A DNA stretch of 18,045 nt from Salinirussus sp. (GCA_028275005.1 JAQCNN010000132.1:1-18045); one strand, 5' to 3'. Counted from the stretch's first letter, positions 6,421-13,427 are shown. The notes: generated by a model not told the origin, from the letters alone. Made by a program: numbers and translations.

Positions 6421-7197
6421 TCAGCCGTCGCGGTCGTCGACGGCATCCTCGAAGGTCGCCTTCGAGGTCGCGGCGCCGCCCATCAGGTGGCTGGTGTCGG
6501 TCCCGACCATCATGAAGTCAAAGCCCAGGTCGACGTAGCGTTCGACCTCTTCACGGCCGAAGGCGAGTGTCGCCACCGGCTTGTCCTCGGCGTGGGCCGC
6601 CTCGACTACGCGGTCGACGGCGTCGAGAAAGGCCTCGGACTCGTACTCGCCGTACATCCCGAGGTTGGCCGAGAGGTCCGCCGGTCCCAGAAAGAGGCCG
6701 TCCAGGCCGTCGACAGCCGCGATCTCCTCGACGTGCTCGAAGCCGGACTCGGTCTCGACCTGGGCAACGGTGAGTACACGGTCGTTTGCCGTCTCGACGT
6801 AGTCGTCCATCGCCAGGCCGTACCGGGCGGCACGGCCGCCGGCCACGCCCCGCTTACCCTCGGGCGGGTAACGGGTCGCCTCGACGAGCGCCCGGGCGTC
6901 GTCGGCGTCGTCTATCATGGGGGACATCACGCCGGCAACGCCGGTATCGAGCACGCGTTTGATAACGACGGGGTCGTTCCACGGCAGGCGAACGACCGCC
7001 TCGGTCTCCCCGCCGGCAGCGTCGGTGGCCCGGGCCATGTCGATGACCGTCTCCAGGGAGTTTGGTGTGTGTTCGATATCGAGCACCACGAAGTCAAAGC
7101 CCAGTTCGGCGCTGATCTCCGCGACGGCCGGGTCCCGCAACGAGAGCCAGTTCCCGACGGCCGCCTCCCGCGCTCTGAGTGTGTCGACGAGGGACAT
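6421..7197 (-). CDS. HpcH/HpaI-family class II aldolase
   Basis: Class II pyruvate-type aldolases of this family reversibly cleave 4-hydroxy-2-oxo acids to pyruvate (or a related oxo acid) and an aldehyde, using a divalent metal. The 258-residue protein shows the expected active-site series: VVLDIEHTPN (37-46) with catalytic H43, R70 in VVRLPWND (68-75), metal ligand E148 in QVETESG (146-152), and metal ligand D174 in LGPADLSA (170-177). The TRYPPEGKRG loop (108-117) is also typical. I chose the ATG at 7197 because the family N-terminus begins there and a GTTTTGCC box lies 27 nt upstream. It is codirectional with the thiolase-like gene 69 bp downstream, which has its own promoter. The substrate is unknown; hydroxy-oxo acids from aromatic or sugar-acid breakdown are candidates. 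Confidence 0.9.
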   Translation of the reverse strand: MSLVDTLRAREAAVGNWLSLRDPAVAEISAELGFDFVVLDIEHTPNSLETVIDMARATDAAGGETEAVVRLPWNDPVVIKRVLDTGVAGVMSPMIDDADDARALVEATRYPPEGKRGVAGGRAARYGLAMDDYVETANDRVLTVAQVETESGFEHVEEIAAVDGLDGLFLGPADLSANLGMYGEYESEAFLDAVDRVVEAAHAEDKPVATLAFGREEVERYVDLGFDFMMVGTDTSHLMGGAATSKATFEDAVDDRDG

Positions 7198-7218
7198 ATA
7201 TGCCGTTCCAGGGCGGGT

Positions 7219-7227
7219 GGCAAAACT
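7219..7227 (-). promoter_or_regulatory. Core promoter box of the HpcH/HpaI aldolase gene
   Basis: The minus strand reads AGTTTTGCC with the T run centred 27 nt before the ATG at 7197. Confidence 0.45.
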
Positions 7228-7297
7228 GTGGGTGGTCGATAGCGGGACACTCGGGCACACGCCTGTCCCCCTCGGCCCGTCCCGCCGACGCCGGCGT

Positions 7298-8188
7298 CTA
7301 CTCGGCTGGCTCGACGGTCACCCGCACCTTCCGTCCGACCGGCAGGTCAGCGTCCGCCCCGACGAGTTTCACGCCCGCACGGTCACGGCCACAGAACAGC
7401 GCCAGGCCGGTGACGGGGTCGCCGTTTGCTCGCACCGCGACGTCCCGCCAGGTGACGTGTCTCCCACCCGCAGCCCCGACTGTCGTCCCCGCGAGTGCAA
7501 CCGGTGTCGTGCTGTTCTCCGACTGTCCAGCAGCGGGTACCTCAGCCCCGAGTCGGCCACCACCCTCGTAGTGTGGGCAGCCGCCGTCGAGCACGGCGTT
7601 ACCTTCGAGGGTACCGTCGTCGCGTGCCGCGACACCGGCAAAGGCCTCGCCCGGTGCGGGGTGGGGAGGTGAGTCCAGCAGCGCCCAGGTCTCCCCGGCG
7701 GCCACGACCGTCCCGGTCCCGTCCCAGTCCACGGGCCGCAGGTCGACGTCCGGGCCGAGTTCCAGCGGGAGCGACCCCGAGGCGCGGTAGCGGTCGTCGC
7801 CGTGGTCGCGAAAGCCGAGGTGGATGTGGTTCGGGACCCAGGGGGCGAAGAACCCTGCCCGGACGAGGTCACCCAGCGGGTCACCGACGGTGACCGTGTC
7901 ACCGGCCTCGACGGCCGGGTCGACGTGAAGTATTCGGGCGATACGGTCGCCGGTGTCGACCAGTGTCAGGTGGTCGTTGGCGGCGGCGTAGGGCTTTGGC
8001 GGGGCGGCGACGGTCCGGGTGTCGACGACCTCGCCGGCCACCGGCGAAGGGGCGGTCGTCGCGGCCGTCGTCTCGTCGCCCGGGTACAGGTCGACCGCAC
8101 AGCCGCGGTCGTGGGCGACGAAGGGGGAGTTGTACAGCGAGAACCGGCAGTACTGTGAGAGCACGTCCGCGGGGAGCGTGACTGCCAT
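7298..8188 (-). CDS. M23 (LytM)-like domain protein with altered metal-site spacing
   Basis: The first 130 of 296 residues look like an M23/LytM fold: HDRGCAVDLYPGD (26-38), SPVAGEVV (48-55), ILHVDPAVEAGDTVTVGDPLG (86-106) and NHIHLGF (120-126). D33, H88 and the H121-x-H123 pair match conserved M23 positions. The first zinc-ligand His is not in the usual H-x3-D spacing; H26 lies seven residues before D33. Residues 150-296 form a second, unrecognised beta-rich domain. No signal peptide or lipobox is visible, so the protein is probably cytoplasmic. Archaea of this type lack murein, so a conventional endopeptidase role is unlikely. The open frame continues upstream through the divergent gene, but the ATG at 8188 is where the M23-like sequence begins and has an A/T box 27 nt upstream. 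The fold call is moderate; the function is unknown. Confidence 0.75.
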   Translation of the reverse strand: MAVTLPADVLSQYCRFSLYNSPFVAHDRGCAVDLYPGDETTAATTAPSPVAGEVVDTRTVAAPPKPYAAANDHLTLVDTGDRIARILHVDPAVEAGDTVTVGDPLGDLVRAGFFAPWVPNHIHLGFRDHGDDRYRASGSLPLELGPDVDLRPVDWDGTGTVVAAGETWALLDSPPHPAPGEAFAGVAARDDGTLEGNAVLDGGCPHYEGGGRLGAEVPAAGQSENSTTPVALAGTTVGAAGGRHVTWRDVAVRANGDPVTGLALFCGRDRAGVKLVGADADLPVGRKVRVTVEPAE

Positions 8189-8210
8189 CACCGGTGGTAG
8201 GGCCGCAACC

Positions 8211-8220
8211 GGCTTATCGG
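8211..8220 (-). promoter_or_regulatory. Core promoter box of the M23-like gene
   Basis: The minus strand reads CCGATAAGCC, with the A/T core about 27 nt before the ATG at 8188. Confidence 0.4.
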
Positions 8221-8317
8221 CGTCGACACCGGTGGCACCGCACGGTGGCACGGCCCGTCGGTGCAAGCCACTGCGGTGGGCACAACCGTTAGGCGGGCGG
8301 CCCGTGTATGAGCGACG

Positions 8318-9379
8318 ATGACACTGTACGACCAGGTCGCGGACCTCCCGCTGACCGTCGAGGGGTACGACCTGTCGCGGCTCGAGGGGGAGACCTCCAG
8401 TGACTTCACCCGGGTGTCGACCGTATTCACCCTGTACGGGCCCGAGAGGGCGGGTTCCGGCGAGGACGTGACCTACGACACCCCCGACCACGACGCGCTG
8501 CTCGGGGCCGACCCCGACGCCGACCGGTTCCCCCTGGCCGGGGAGTACACACTCGACTCCTTCTCGTCGGCCCTGGCGGACGTCGACCTGTTTCCGACAA
8601 AGGAGCCCGAGCGGGGGGTCTCGAAGCACTACCGGCGGTGGGCCCTCGAGGGGGCGGCGCTTGACCTGGCGCTCCGGCAGGCCGGGGAGACGCTGGCGAG
8701 CGCGCTCGGTCGGCGTGACGACCCGGTCAGCTTTGTCGTCAGCACCCGGCTCGGGGAGCCGCCGACGACCGACCGTATCGAGCGGGTGCTCGATGTCGAC
8801 GGTGACATAGCGTTCAAGCTCGACCCGACGCCCGAGTGGACCCCGGAACTCGCCGCGCGGGTGGCGGAGCTCGCACCCGTTCGGATCCTCGACCTGAAGG
8901 GGCTGTACGAGGGGACGGAGGTGGACGCCGAGCCCGACCCGGCCCTCTACGAGCTCGTGCTGGAGACGTTCCCCGACGCGGTGGTCGAGGACCCGGCGCT
9001 CACCGACGAGACCCGGCCGCTGTTCGACGGCCACGAGGAGCGGGTCTCCTGGGACTACCCGGTCACCGGGGTCGAGTCGGTCGAGAAACTGCCCTTCGAG
9101 CCCGAGTGGCTGAACGTCAAGCCCTCGCGGTTTGGCACCGTCGAGTCGCTGTTCGATACCGTCGAGTACGCGCGAGAGCGGGATATCCGGCTGTACGGCG
9201 GCGGCCAGTTCGAACTCGGCGTCGGTCGCCGACAGCTCCACGCCCTGGCGGCTGCGCTCTACCCCGACGGCCCGAACGACCTCGCACCACGGGGGTACAA
9301 TACGCCCGAGGTCCGGTCGGGCGTGCCGGTGAGCCCGCTGAAGCCGCCGGCGGAGCCGACAGGGTTCGACTGGCAGTAG
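8318..9379 (+). CDS. Enolase-superfamily enzyme (muconate lactonizing/mandelate racemase type)
   Basis: The 353-residue protein carries the barrel-domain pattern of the enolase superfamily. Candidate catalytic and metal residues in order are K168 (FKLD), D192 (LDLKG), E224 (VVEDP), D246 (SWDYP) and K268 (NVKPS). The Lys-Asp-Glu-Asp-Lys order and roughly 22-32-residue spacing match the muconate lactonizing subgroup, which includes o-succinylbenzoate synthase, dipeptide epimerases and cycloisomerases, rather than enolase or mandelate racemase proper. The N-terminal capping domain (about 1-130) is less recognisable. The GGGQFELGVG segment (294-303) resembles the final-strand region. The ATG at 8318 has no clear TATA box, only a weak CCGTTAGG. 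It is divergent from the M23-like gene and 41 bp before the Nudix gene. The specific reaction cannot be assigned. Confidence 0.82.
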   Translation: MTLYDQVADLPLTVEGYDLSRLEGETSSDFTRVSTVFTLYGPERAGSGEDVTYDTPDHDALLGADPDADRFPLAGEYTLDSFSSALADVDLFPTKEPERGVSKHYRRWALEGAALDLALRQAGETLASALGRRDDPVSFVVSTRLGEPPTTDRIERVLDVDGDIAFKLDPTPEWTPELAARVAELAPVRILDLKGLYEGTEVDAEPDPALYELVLETFPDAVVEDPALTDETRPLFDGHEERVSWDYPVTGVESVEKLPFEPEWLNVKPSRFGTVESLFDTVEYARERDIRLYGGGQFELGVGRRQLHALAAALYPDGPNDLAPRGYNTPEVRSGVPVSPLKPPAEPTGFDWQ

Positions 9380-9420
9380 CCGGCGCCAAGGCTACGCCTC
9401 TGGGCCACAGAAGGGTGGCT

Positions 9421-9813
9421 GTGACACGACCGCTCGCGACCGACGGTGTAGTACTCATCGACGGCGAGGTGCTCGTCATGGAGCGCACCCACGACCCGTA
9501 CGAGGGCGACTGGGTCCTGCCAGGCGGGTTCGTCGAGCGCGAGGAGCGCGCCCGCGAGGCCTGTGTCCGCGAGGTTCGTGAGGAGGTAGGGCTCGCCGTG
9601 TCGGTCGAGGGGTTCGTCGGCCTCTACGACCACCCCGACCGCGACGAACGCGGGACGGTCAGCGCCGCCTACCGCTGCCGGCCCGTCGCCGACGACCCCC
9701 AGCCGGAGCCCCGCGAGGAGGCCCGTCGCGTGCACACCGTCGACCCCGGGGACCTCCCGCGGATGGGCTTCGACCACGCCGAGGTCGTGCGGGATACCTT
9801 CGAGGGTATCTGA
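9421..9813 (+). CDS. Nudix hydrolase
   Basis: Nudix enzymes hydrolyse nucleoside diphosphates linked to another moiety. The 130-residue protein has a complete Nudix box: G36, E42, R50-E51-V-R-E54-E55-V-G57-L58, which fits GX5EX7REUXEEXGU exactly. VLPGG (32-36) precedes it, as usual. The initiator is a GTG at 9421; another in-frame GTG lies at 9415 and is equally possible. There is no convincing promoter in the 41 bp after the enolase-superfamily gene, so the two are probably cotranscribed. The order of elements (LIDGEVLVMER, then LPGGFVE) recalls ADP-ribose or NADH pyrophosphatase-type members, but specificity is not determined by the motif alone. Members of this fold can also act as sugar-nucleotide sensors. 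Confidence 0.9.
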   Translation: MTRPLATDGVVLIDGEVLVMERTHDPYEGDWVLPGGFVEREERAREACVREVREEVGLAVSVEGFVGLYDHPDRDERGTVSAAYRCRPVADDPQPEPREEARRVHTVDPGDLPRMGFDHAEVVRDTFEGI

Positions 9814-9850
9814 GGGCTGGAACGGGGGTCGTGGCGGCGCCGGTCTGCGA

Positions 9851-9860
9851 AGATTTAACC
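9851..9860 (+). promoter_or_regulatory. Core promoter box of pyrC
   Basis: AGATTTAACC is centred 27 nt before the ATG at 9883. A GGAGG at 9872-9876 also lies at Shine-Dalgarno distance from this ATG, so both leaderless and short-leader initiation are possible. Confidence 0.5.
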
Positions 9861-9882
9861 GCGGCGCGGGGGGAGGGTGGGT

Positions 9883-11223
9883 ATGCTCATCCGGAATGCC
9901 ACGCTCGCCGACGGACGGCGGCGTGACGTCCGTGTCGACGGCGAGCGGGTCGGGGCCGTCGCGGCGGCCGGGACACTGGACGCGGCGGCCGGCGAGGGGA
10001 CCCGGGACGCCACCGGCAAGCGTCTGCTCCCGGGGATGATAGACGTTCACGTCCACCTCCGCCAGCCCGGCTTCTCGCACAAGGAGACCTGGGCCACCGG
10101 CACCAGGAGTGCGGCGGCAGGTGGCGTGACGACCGTCGTCGACCAGCCAAACACCGACCCGCCGACCGTCGACGGGCCGGCGTTCGACCGGAAGGCGGAG
10201 TTTGCCGCCGACGCCCTCGTCGACTACGGGGTCAACGGCGGTGTCGTCGACGGCTGGGAGCCCGCGACGCTGTTCGACCGGCCACTGTTCGCGCTCGGGG
10301 AGGTCTTCCTCGCGGACTCCACCGGGAACATGGGGGTCGACACCGCGCTGTTCTCGCAGGCACTCGACCGTGCCCGCACAGCGGGGGTTCCCGTCACCGT
10401 CCACGCCGAGGACGCCTCGCTGTTCAACGAGAGTGCCCGCGGGCGCGAGGACGCCGACGCCTGGTCGGCTTACCGGACCGCCCGCGCCGAGGTGGCCGCC
10501 GTCGAGCAGGCCTGCCAGGTCGCCCGCGAGCAGGGGGTTGCGGTCCACATCGCCCACGCCAGCACGCCGGAGGGGATCGATGCCGCACACGAGGCCGGGA
10601 TGACGGTGGAGGTCACCCCCCATCACATGTTTCTCTCCCGGGGCGACCTCGGGGAGTTGGGCACCGACGGGCGGATGAACCCCCCGCTGCGCCGCGAGAG
10701 GCGCCGTCAGCGGGTCCTCGACCGGGTCGCCGACGGGACCGTCGACATGGTGGCGACCGACCACGCCCCACACACCAGCGCCGAGAAGGATGCGGGTGTC
10801 TGGGAGGCCCCCAGCGGCGTTCCGGGTGTCGAGACCGCCCTTCCGCTGTTGCTCGCGGCGGCCCGGGCGGACCGGGTCGGATACGAGCGGGTGCGCGACC
10901 TGACAGCCACGAACCCTGCCGAGGTCTTCGGGGTCGAGAGGAAGGGCCGGGTGGCCGAGGGCTACGACGCCGACCTCGTACTCGCGGACCCGGGGACCAG
11001 CACCGAGGTCCGGGCGGAGGCCCTACACACGAGGTGTGACTGGACGCCCTTCGAGGGTCACGACGCCATCTTCCCCGAGTGGACGATGGTCCGTGGGACA
11101 GTGGTCTACGAGCGCGGCGAAGGGTTCGCCGACCATCGGGGGGCGAACGTCAGGCGGCCGGAGGCTACCGACGGTGGGGCCGAGACCCGGGGCCGCGAGG
11201 GTGACGAGGGGGCCGGGCGGTAG
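9883..11223 (+). CDS. pyrC: Dihydroorotase
   Basis: Dihydroorotase cyclises carbamoyl-aspartate to dihydroorotate in pyrimidine synthesis. The 446-residue protein has the amidohydrolase metal site: H56-x-H58 (DVHVHLRQPG), H174 (VTVHAED), H225 (VHIAHAS) and D293 (VATDHAPHT). PSGVPGVETALPLLL (310-324) is a dihydroorotase hallmark that separates it from hydantoinases and allantoinases, though allantoinase remains a remote alternative. At the region where many family members have a carboxylated lysine, this protein reads GEVFLADSTG (139-148) with D145 and no lysine. I prefer the ATG at 9883 over the in-frame GTG at 9877 because of its promoter and ribosome-site spacing. The last 25 residues are a hydrophilic, probably disordered tail. 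No other pyrimidine gene is nearby. The stop is 6 bp from that of the convergent DUF5806-like gene. Confidence 0.9.
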   Translation: MLIRNATLADGRRRDVRVDGERVGAVAAAGTLDAAAGEGTRDATGKRLLPGMIDVHVHLRQPGFSHKETWATGTRSAAAGGVTTVVDQPNTDPPTVDGPAFDRKAEFAADALVDYGVNGGVVDGWEPATLFDRPLFALGEVFLADSTGNMGVDTALFSQALDRARTAGVPVTVHAEDASLFNESARGREDADAWSAYRTARAEVAAVEQACQVAREQGVAVHIAHASTPEGIDAAHEAGMTVEVTPHHMFLSRGDLGELGTDGRMNPPLRRERRRQRVLDRVADGTVDMVATDHAPHTSAEKDAGVWEAPSGVPGVETALPLLLAAARADRVGYERVRDLTATNPAEVFGVERKGRVAEGYDADLVLADPGTSTEVRAEALHTRCDWTPFEGHDAIFPEWTMVRGTVVYERGEGFADHRGANVRRPEATDGGAETRGREGDEGAGR

Positions 11224-11229
11224 CTGCGG

Positions 11230-11868
11230 TCAGTCGTCGCCCGCGTCGGCGTCCGGCCCCGTCGCGTCGAAGTGGTGTCCACACTCCGGGCAGGCCACCC
11301 GGTCGTGTCGCAGCGCCGTGGAGTGTTCGCGCACCTCCCGCATCACCTCGGAAACCCGGTCCTCGGCCGCCAGTTCCGCCTCGACGGAGAGGTCGACCCC
11401 CTCGACCTCCAGCAGGAACTTCGCCACCTCGGTGGCCTCGTACATCACGTCGTCGAGCTTCTCGGCGGTGAGAAAGTCAGTCATCGCGCCGTAGAGGAAG
11501 GTCGCCCCGGCCTGCCGGACCTTCTCCTCGAAGCTCGCGCGGGCCTGGTTGACCGCCTGGGGCGTGTAGGTGTCGGTCATGAACGGGACGAGCTCGGGGA
11601 GATTCTCGCCGATCTTCGTCATCTCGACGCCGGTCTCGGTCCGGAAGTCCGCACACAGACGGGCGATCGCCCACTCCCGGGCGGTGATGTAGGTGCGCTC
11701 GCGCAGGAAGTCGTTGGCCCGGTCGTAGGTGCTGCCGTCGATCTTGGTGAACCGGTCGTAGGTGCGGACGTCCTCGGGGAGGTCTGAGTCGGGGTCAGGG
11801 TCGGAGGCCGGCTCGGCGGCGTCGTCGCGGTCCGCGGCGTCGTCGGGCTCGGCCGGGTCGTCGGGCAT
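11230..11868 (-). CDS. DUF5806-like haloarchaeal protein with C-terminal CxxC motif
   Basis: I recognise the central sequence as a conserved haloarchaeal family of unknown function, probably DUF5806; the number is from memory and not searched. The 212-residue protein has an acidic, low-complexity N-terminus (1-33), then a well-ordered, helix-rich domain from RTYDRFTKIDG (35-45) through RERTYITAREWAIARL (56-71) and GENLPELVPFMTD (87-99) to EVMREVREHS (174-183). It ends with CPECGHHF (193-200), one half of a zinc ribbon or a lone CxxC/HH metal site. No membrane segment or signal peptide is visible. The ATG at 11868 has a T-rich box 27 nt upstream; upstream open codons to 12078 are spurious. It converges with pyrC. 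A nucleic-acid-associated role is possible but unsupported. Confidence 0.78.
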   Translation of the reverse strand: MPDDPAEPDDAADRDDAAEPASDPDPDSDLPEDVRTYDRFTKIDGSTYDRANDFLRERTYITAREWAIARLCADFRTETGVEMTKIGENLPELVPFMTDTYTPQAVNQARASFEEKVRQAGATFLYGAMTDFLTAEKLDDVMYEATEVAKFLLEVEGVDLSVEAELAAEDRVSEVMREVREHSTALRHDRVACPECGHHFDATGPDADAGDD

Positions 11869-11891
11869 GCCAGTCGTTGTGCGCGCCCCGA

Positions 11892-11899
11892 GAAAAAGG
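11892..11899 (-). promoter_or_regulatory. Core promoter box of the DUF5806-like gene
   Basis: The minus strand reads CCTTTTTC, with the T run centred 27 nt before the ATG at 11868. Confidence 0.4.
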
Positions 11900-11950
11900 G
11901 TGTCGCCGGTGGGACGGTCCACGAAAGCCCGGAGAACGGCCGCGACCGGA

Positions 11951-11960
11951 AGCTTTTGGC
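11951..11960 (+). promoter_or_regulatory. Core promoter box of the UspA-like/GNAT pair
   Basis: AGCTTTTGGC has its T run centred 28 nt before the ATG at 11984. Confidence 0.45.
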
Positions 11961-11983
11961 CGCTCGGTATCGGCGGTACTAGT

Positions 11984-12352
11984 ATGAAACTGCTCTTGGG
12001 TGTCGGCGCCGGCGACGATGCCGGGGCTGCCCTGGAGGCTGTCGTCAGCCGGGCCCGCGAGGCCGACGACGACCTCACCGTCGCCGTCTACGCCGGGGAT
12101 GGCGCGGACAGGGACGTCGAGACGGTCGAGCGTCGGGTCCGGGACCACCTCGACGACCTCCGCTTTGGGGCGCGTGTCGAGCAGGTCGACGGCGACCCCG
12201 GGAGTCAGCTGGTGGAGCTGGCCGAGACCGGTGACTACGACAGGCTCGTCATCCCCGGGGGCACCCGGAGCCCGATGGGGAAGATTCGTCTGAGTGACGC
12301 CGCGGAGTTTGTCCTCCTGAACGCCCGCAGTTCCGTGACCCTGCTCAGATGA
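11984..12352 (+). CDS. Small UspA-like protein
   Basis: This 122-residue protein has the alpha/beta layout of universal stress proteins: an opening strand KLLLGVGAGDD (2-12), a helix, a second strand LTVAVYAG (31-38), the DYDRLVIPGGTRSPMGK segment (84-100) and a closing strand SSVTLLR (116-122). The ATP-binding loop is shortened and altered relative to GX2GX9G(S/T), so nucleotide binding is doubtful. Its start at 11984 is supported by a CTTTTGG box at -28. Its stop overlaps the next start by 4 nt (ATGA), so it is cotranslated with the GNAT acetyltransferase and may work with it. Function beyond the fold is unknown. Confidence 0.82.
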   Translation: MKLLLGVGAGDDAGAALEAVVSRAREADDDLTVAVYAGDGADRDVETVERRVRDHLDDLRFGARVEQVDGDPGSQLVELAETGDYDRLVIPGGTRSPMGKIRLSDAAEFVLLNARSSVTLLR

Positions 12353-12873
12353 CACAGTTTCCCGACGACACGGCCGGCGAGTTCCCGCCCCCACCTCGGG
12401 AGTTCACCGACCGGGAGGACCGCTCGGTCACCGTCCGCACCGCCGACGAGGACGACTACGAGGCCCTGGTCGGGATGTATCTCGACTTCCACCCCGAGGA
12501 CCGTGCCCAGGGGATCCCGCCGAGCCGCGAGGACGGCATCCGTGACTGGCTCGATGCCGTCACCGGCCCCGAGTGTCCGACCGTCGTCGCGGTCGTCGAC
12601 GGCGATATCGTCGGCCACGCGATGCTCGTCCCGGACCAGGACGGCGCCTACGAGCTGGCGATTTTCGTGCTCCAGGCCTACCAGTCCGCGGGGATCGGGA
12701 CGGAGCTCGTCCGGACGCTGCTGGGCCTGGCACAGCAGGAGGGGCTCGTCCGGGTCTGGCTGACCGTCGAGCGGTGGAACGACGCCGCGGTCCGGCTGTA
12801 CCACTCCGTCGGCTTCGAGACGACCGAGGAGAGCGGGCTCGAACTGGAGATGGGGATCCGGCTGGCGGCGTAG
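12349..12873 (+). CDS. GNAT-family N-acetyltransferase
   Basis: This 174-residue protein should transfer an acetyl group from acetyl-CoA to an amine on a small molecule or protein. The acetyl-CoA-binding motif A is visible as the strand YELAIFVL (101-108) followed by QSAGIGTEL (112-120), fitting Q/R-x-x-G-x-G/A. WLTVERWNDAAVRLYHSVGF (137-156) is the typical motif B region. The N-terminal SVTVRTADEDDYEAL (26-40) is a normal GNAT beginning after a 25-residue acidic lead. Translation is coupled to the UspA-like gene by an ATGA overlap. It converges with a universal stress protein gene 20 bp away. The acceptor substrate is unknown. Confidence 0.93.
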   Translation: MTQFPDDTAGEFPPPPREFTDREDRSVTVRTADEDDYEALVGMYLDFHPEDRAQGIPPSREDGIRDWLDAVTGPECPTVVAVVDGDIVGHAMLVPDQDGAYELAIFVLQAYQSAGIGTELVRTLLGLAQQEGLVRVWLTVERWNDAAVRLYHSVGFETTEESGLELEMGIRLAA

Positions 12874-12893
12874 GCCTCGGCAGGGGCGGCCGT

Positions 12894-13334
12894 TCAGACC
12901 GAGAGGACCGGCTGGTCGGCGTACTGAAGCACGTACAGCGCCGCTTTGCCGATGGTCACGTCCACGTCGTCCTCGGGGGTCTCCCGCGGGACGACCAGAA
13001 AGTCCGCGCCGAGCTCCGCCGCGGCGTCGAGCACAACGCTGCCCGGTGTCCGGCTCAGACTGCTCGTCGAGAAGCCGGCCGTCGAGGAGGTGGTAACCTC
13101 GACGGACCCGCTCTCCGGGTGGTCGCGCACCGCCGAGAGGAACTCCTGGTGGGCCTCGGCGACGGCCTCGGCGTCGACATCGCCGGCCTGGATCCCCTTG
13201 GCGACCCGCTGGTCGAGTACGAAGAGGAGGTGCAGGTCCGCGCCGTACCGGCTGGCAACCGCAACCGCGTGGTCGGCCGCCCGGCGGGCGTCCTCGCTCC
13301 CGTCGACCGGCGTGAGTACGAGCTCGATATCCAC
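12894..13334 (-). CDS. Universal stress protein family member with degenerate ATP loop
   Basis: This 146-residue protein opens with DIELVLTPVDGSEDARRAADHAV (2-24), the classical UspA first strand and DGS motif, and continues with GADLHLLFVLD (31-41). The C-terminal segment ADFLVVPRETPEDDVDVTIG (110-129) replaces the usual GX2GX9G(S/T) loop, so ATP binding looks lost or altered. It closes with ADQPVLSV. The only plausible initiator at the start of the fold is the GTG at 13334; a CTTTTTGCC box lies 28 nt upstream. A 14-bp perfect palindrome covers the start codon. It is divergent from another UspA gene, 115 bp away, which suggests a duplicated stress-response pair with separate promoters. Confidence 0.87.
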   Translation of the reverse strand: MDIELVLTPVDGSEDARRAADHAVAVASRYGADLHLLFVLDQRVAKGIQAGDVDAEAVAEAHQEFLSAVRDHPESGSVEVTTSSTAGFSTSSLSRTPGSVVLDAAAELGADFLVVPRETPEDDVDVTIGKAALYVLQYADQPVLSV

Positions 13335-13345
13335 ACCCGGGTGTG
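13332..13345. promoter_or_regulatory. 14-bp palindrome covering the start of the universal stress protein gene
   Basis: CACACCC-GGGTGTG is a perfect 14-bp palindrome whose left end includes the GTG start codon (13334-13332), and it is followed by a second small palindrome, TGTGCACA (13342-13349). At a leaderless gene this is the transcription start itself, a good repressor position. Confidence 0.35.
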
Positions 13346-13357
13346 CACAGAGCCGAG

Positions 13358-13366
13358 GCAAAAAGC
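13358..13366 (-). promoter_or_regulatory. Core promoter box of the leftward universal stress protein gene
   Basis: The minus strand reads GGCTTTTTGCC across this segment, centred 28 nt before the GTG at 13334. This spacing supports the GTG start. Confidence 0.5.
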
Positions 13367-13417
13367 CCCCGGTCGGAGCACCCGTCTCGGCACACGGCCG
13401 CCGGGCCGGCCCCGAAC

Positions 13418-13427
13418 AACTTTTGCC
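13418..13427 (+). promoter_or_regulatory. Core promoter box of the rightward universal stress protein gene
   Basis: AACTTTTGCC has its T run centred 27-28 nt before the ATG at 13450. Confidence 0.55.

Noticed and set aside
5557..7242. 561-codon open frame on the plus strand
   Set aside because: It is antisense to the thiolase-like and HpcH aldolase genes, whose motifs are unambiguous, and it shows no recognisable domain.
8189..9241. Upstream extension of the M23-like frame to 9241
   Set aside because: This part is antisense to the enolase-superfamily gene, and the M23-like sequence begins at the ATG at 8188.
9259..10773. 504-codon open frame on the minus strand
   Set aside because: It is antisense to the Nudix and dihydroorotase genes, both with complete catalytic motifs.
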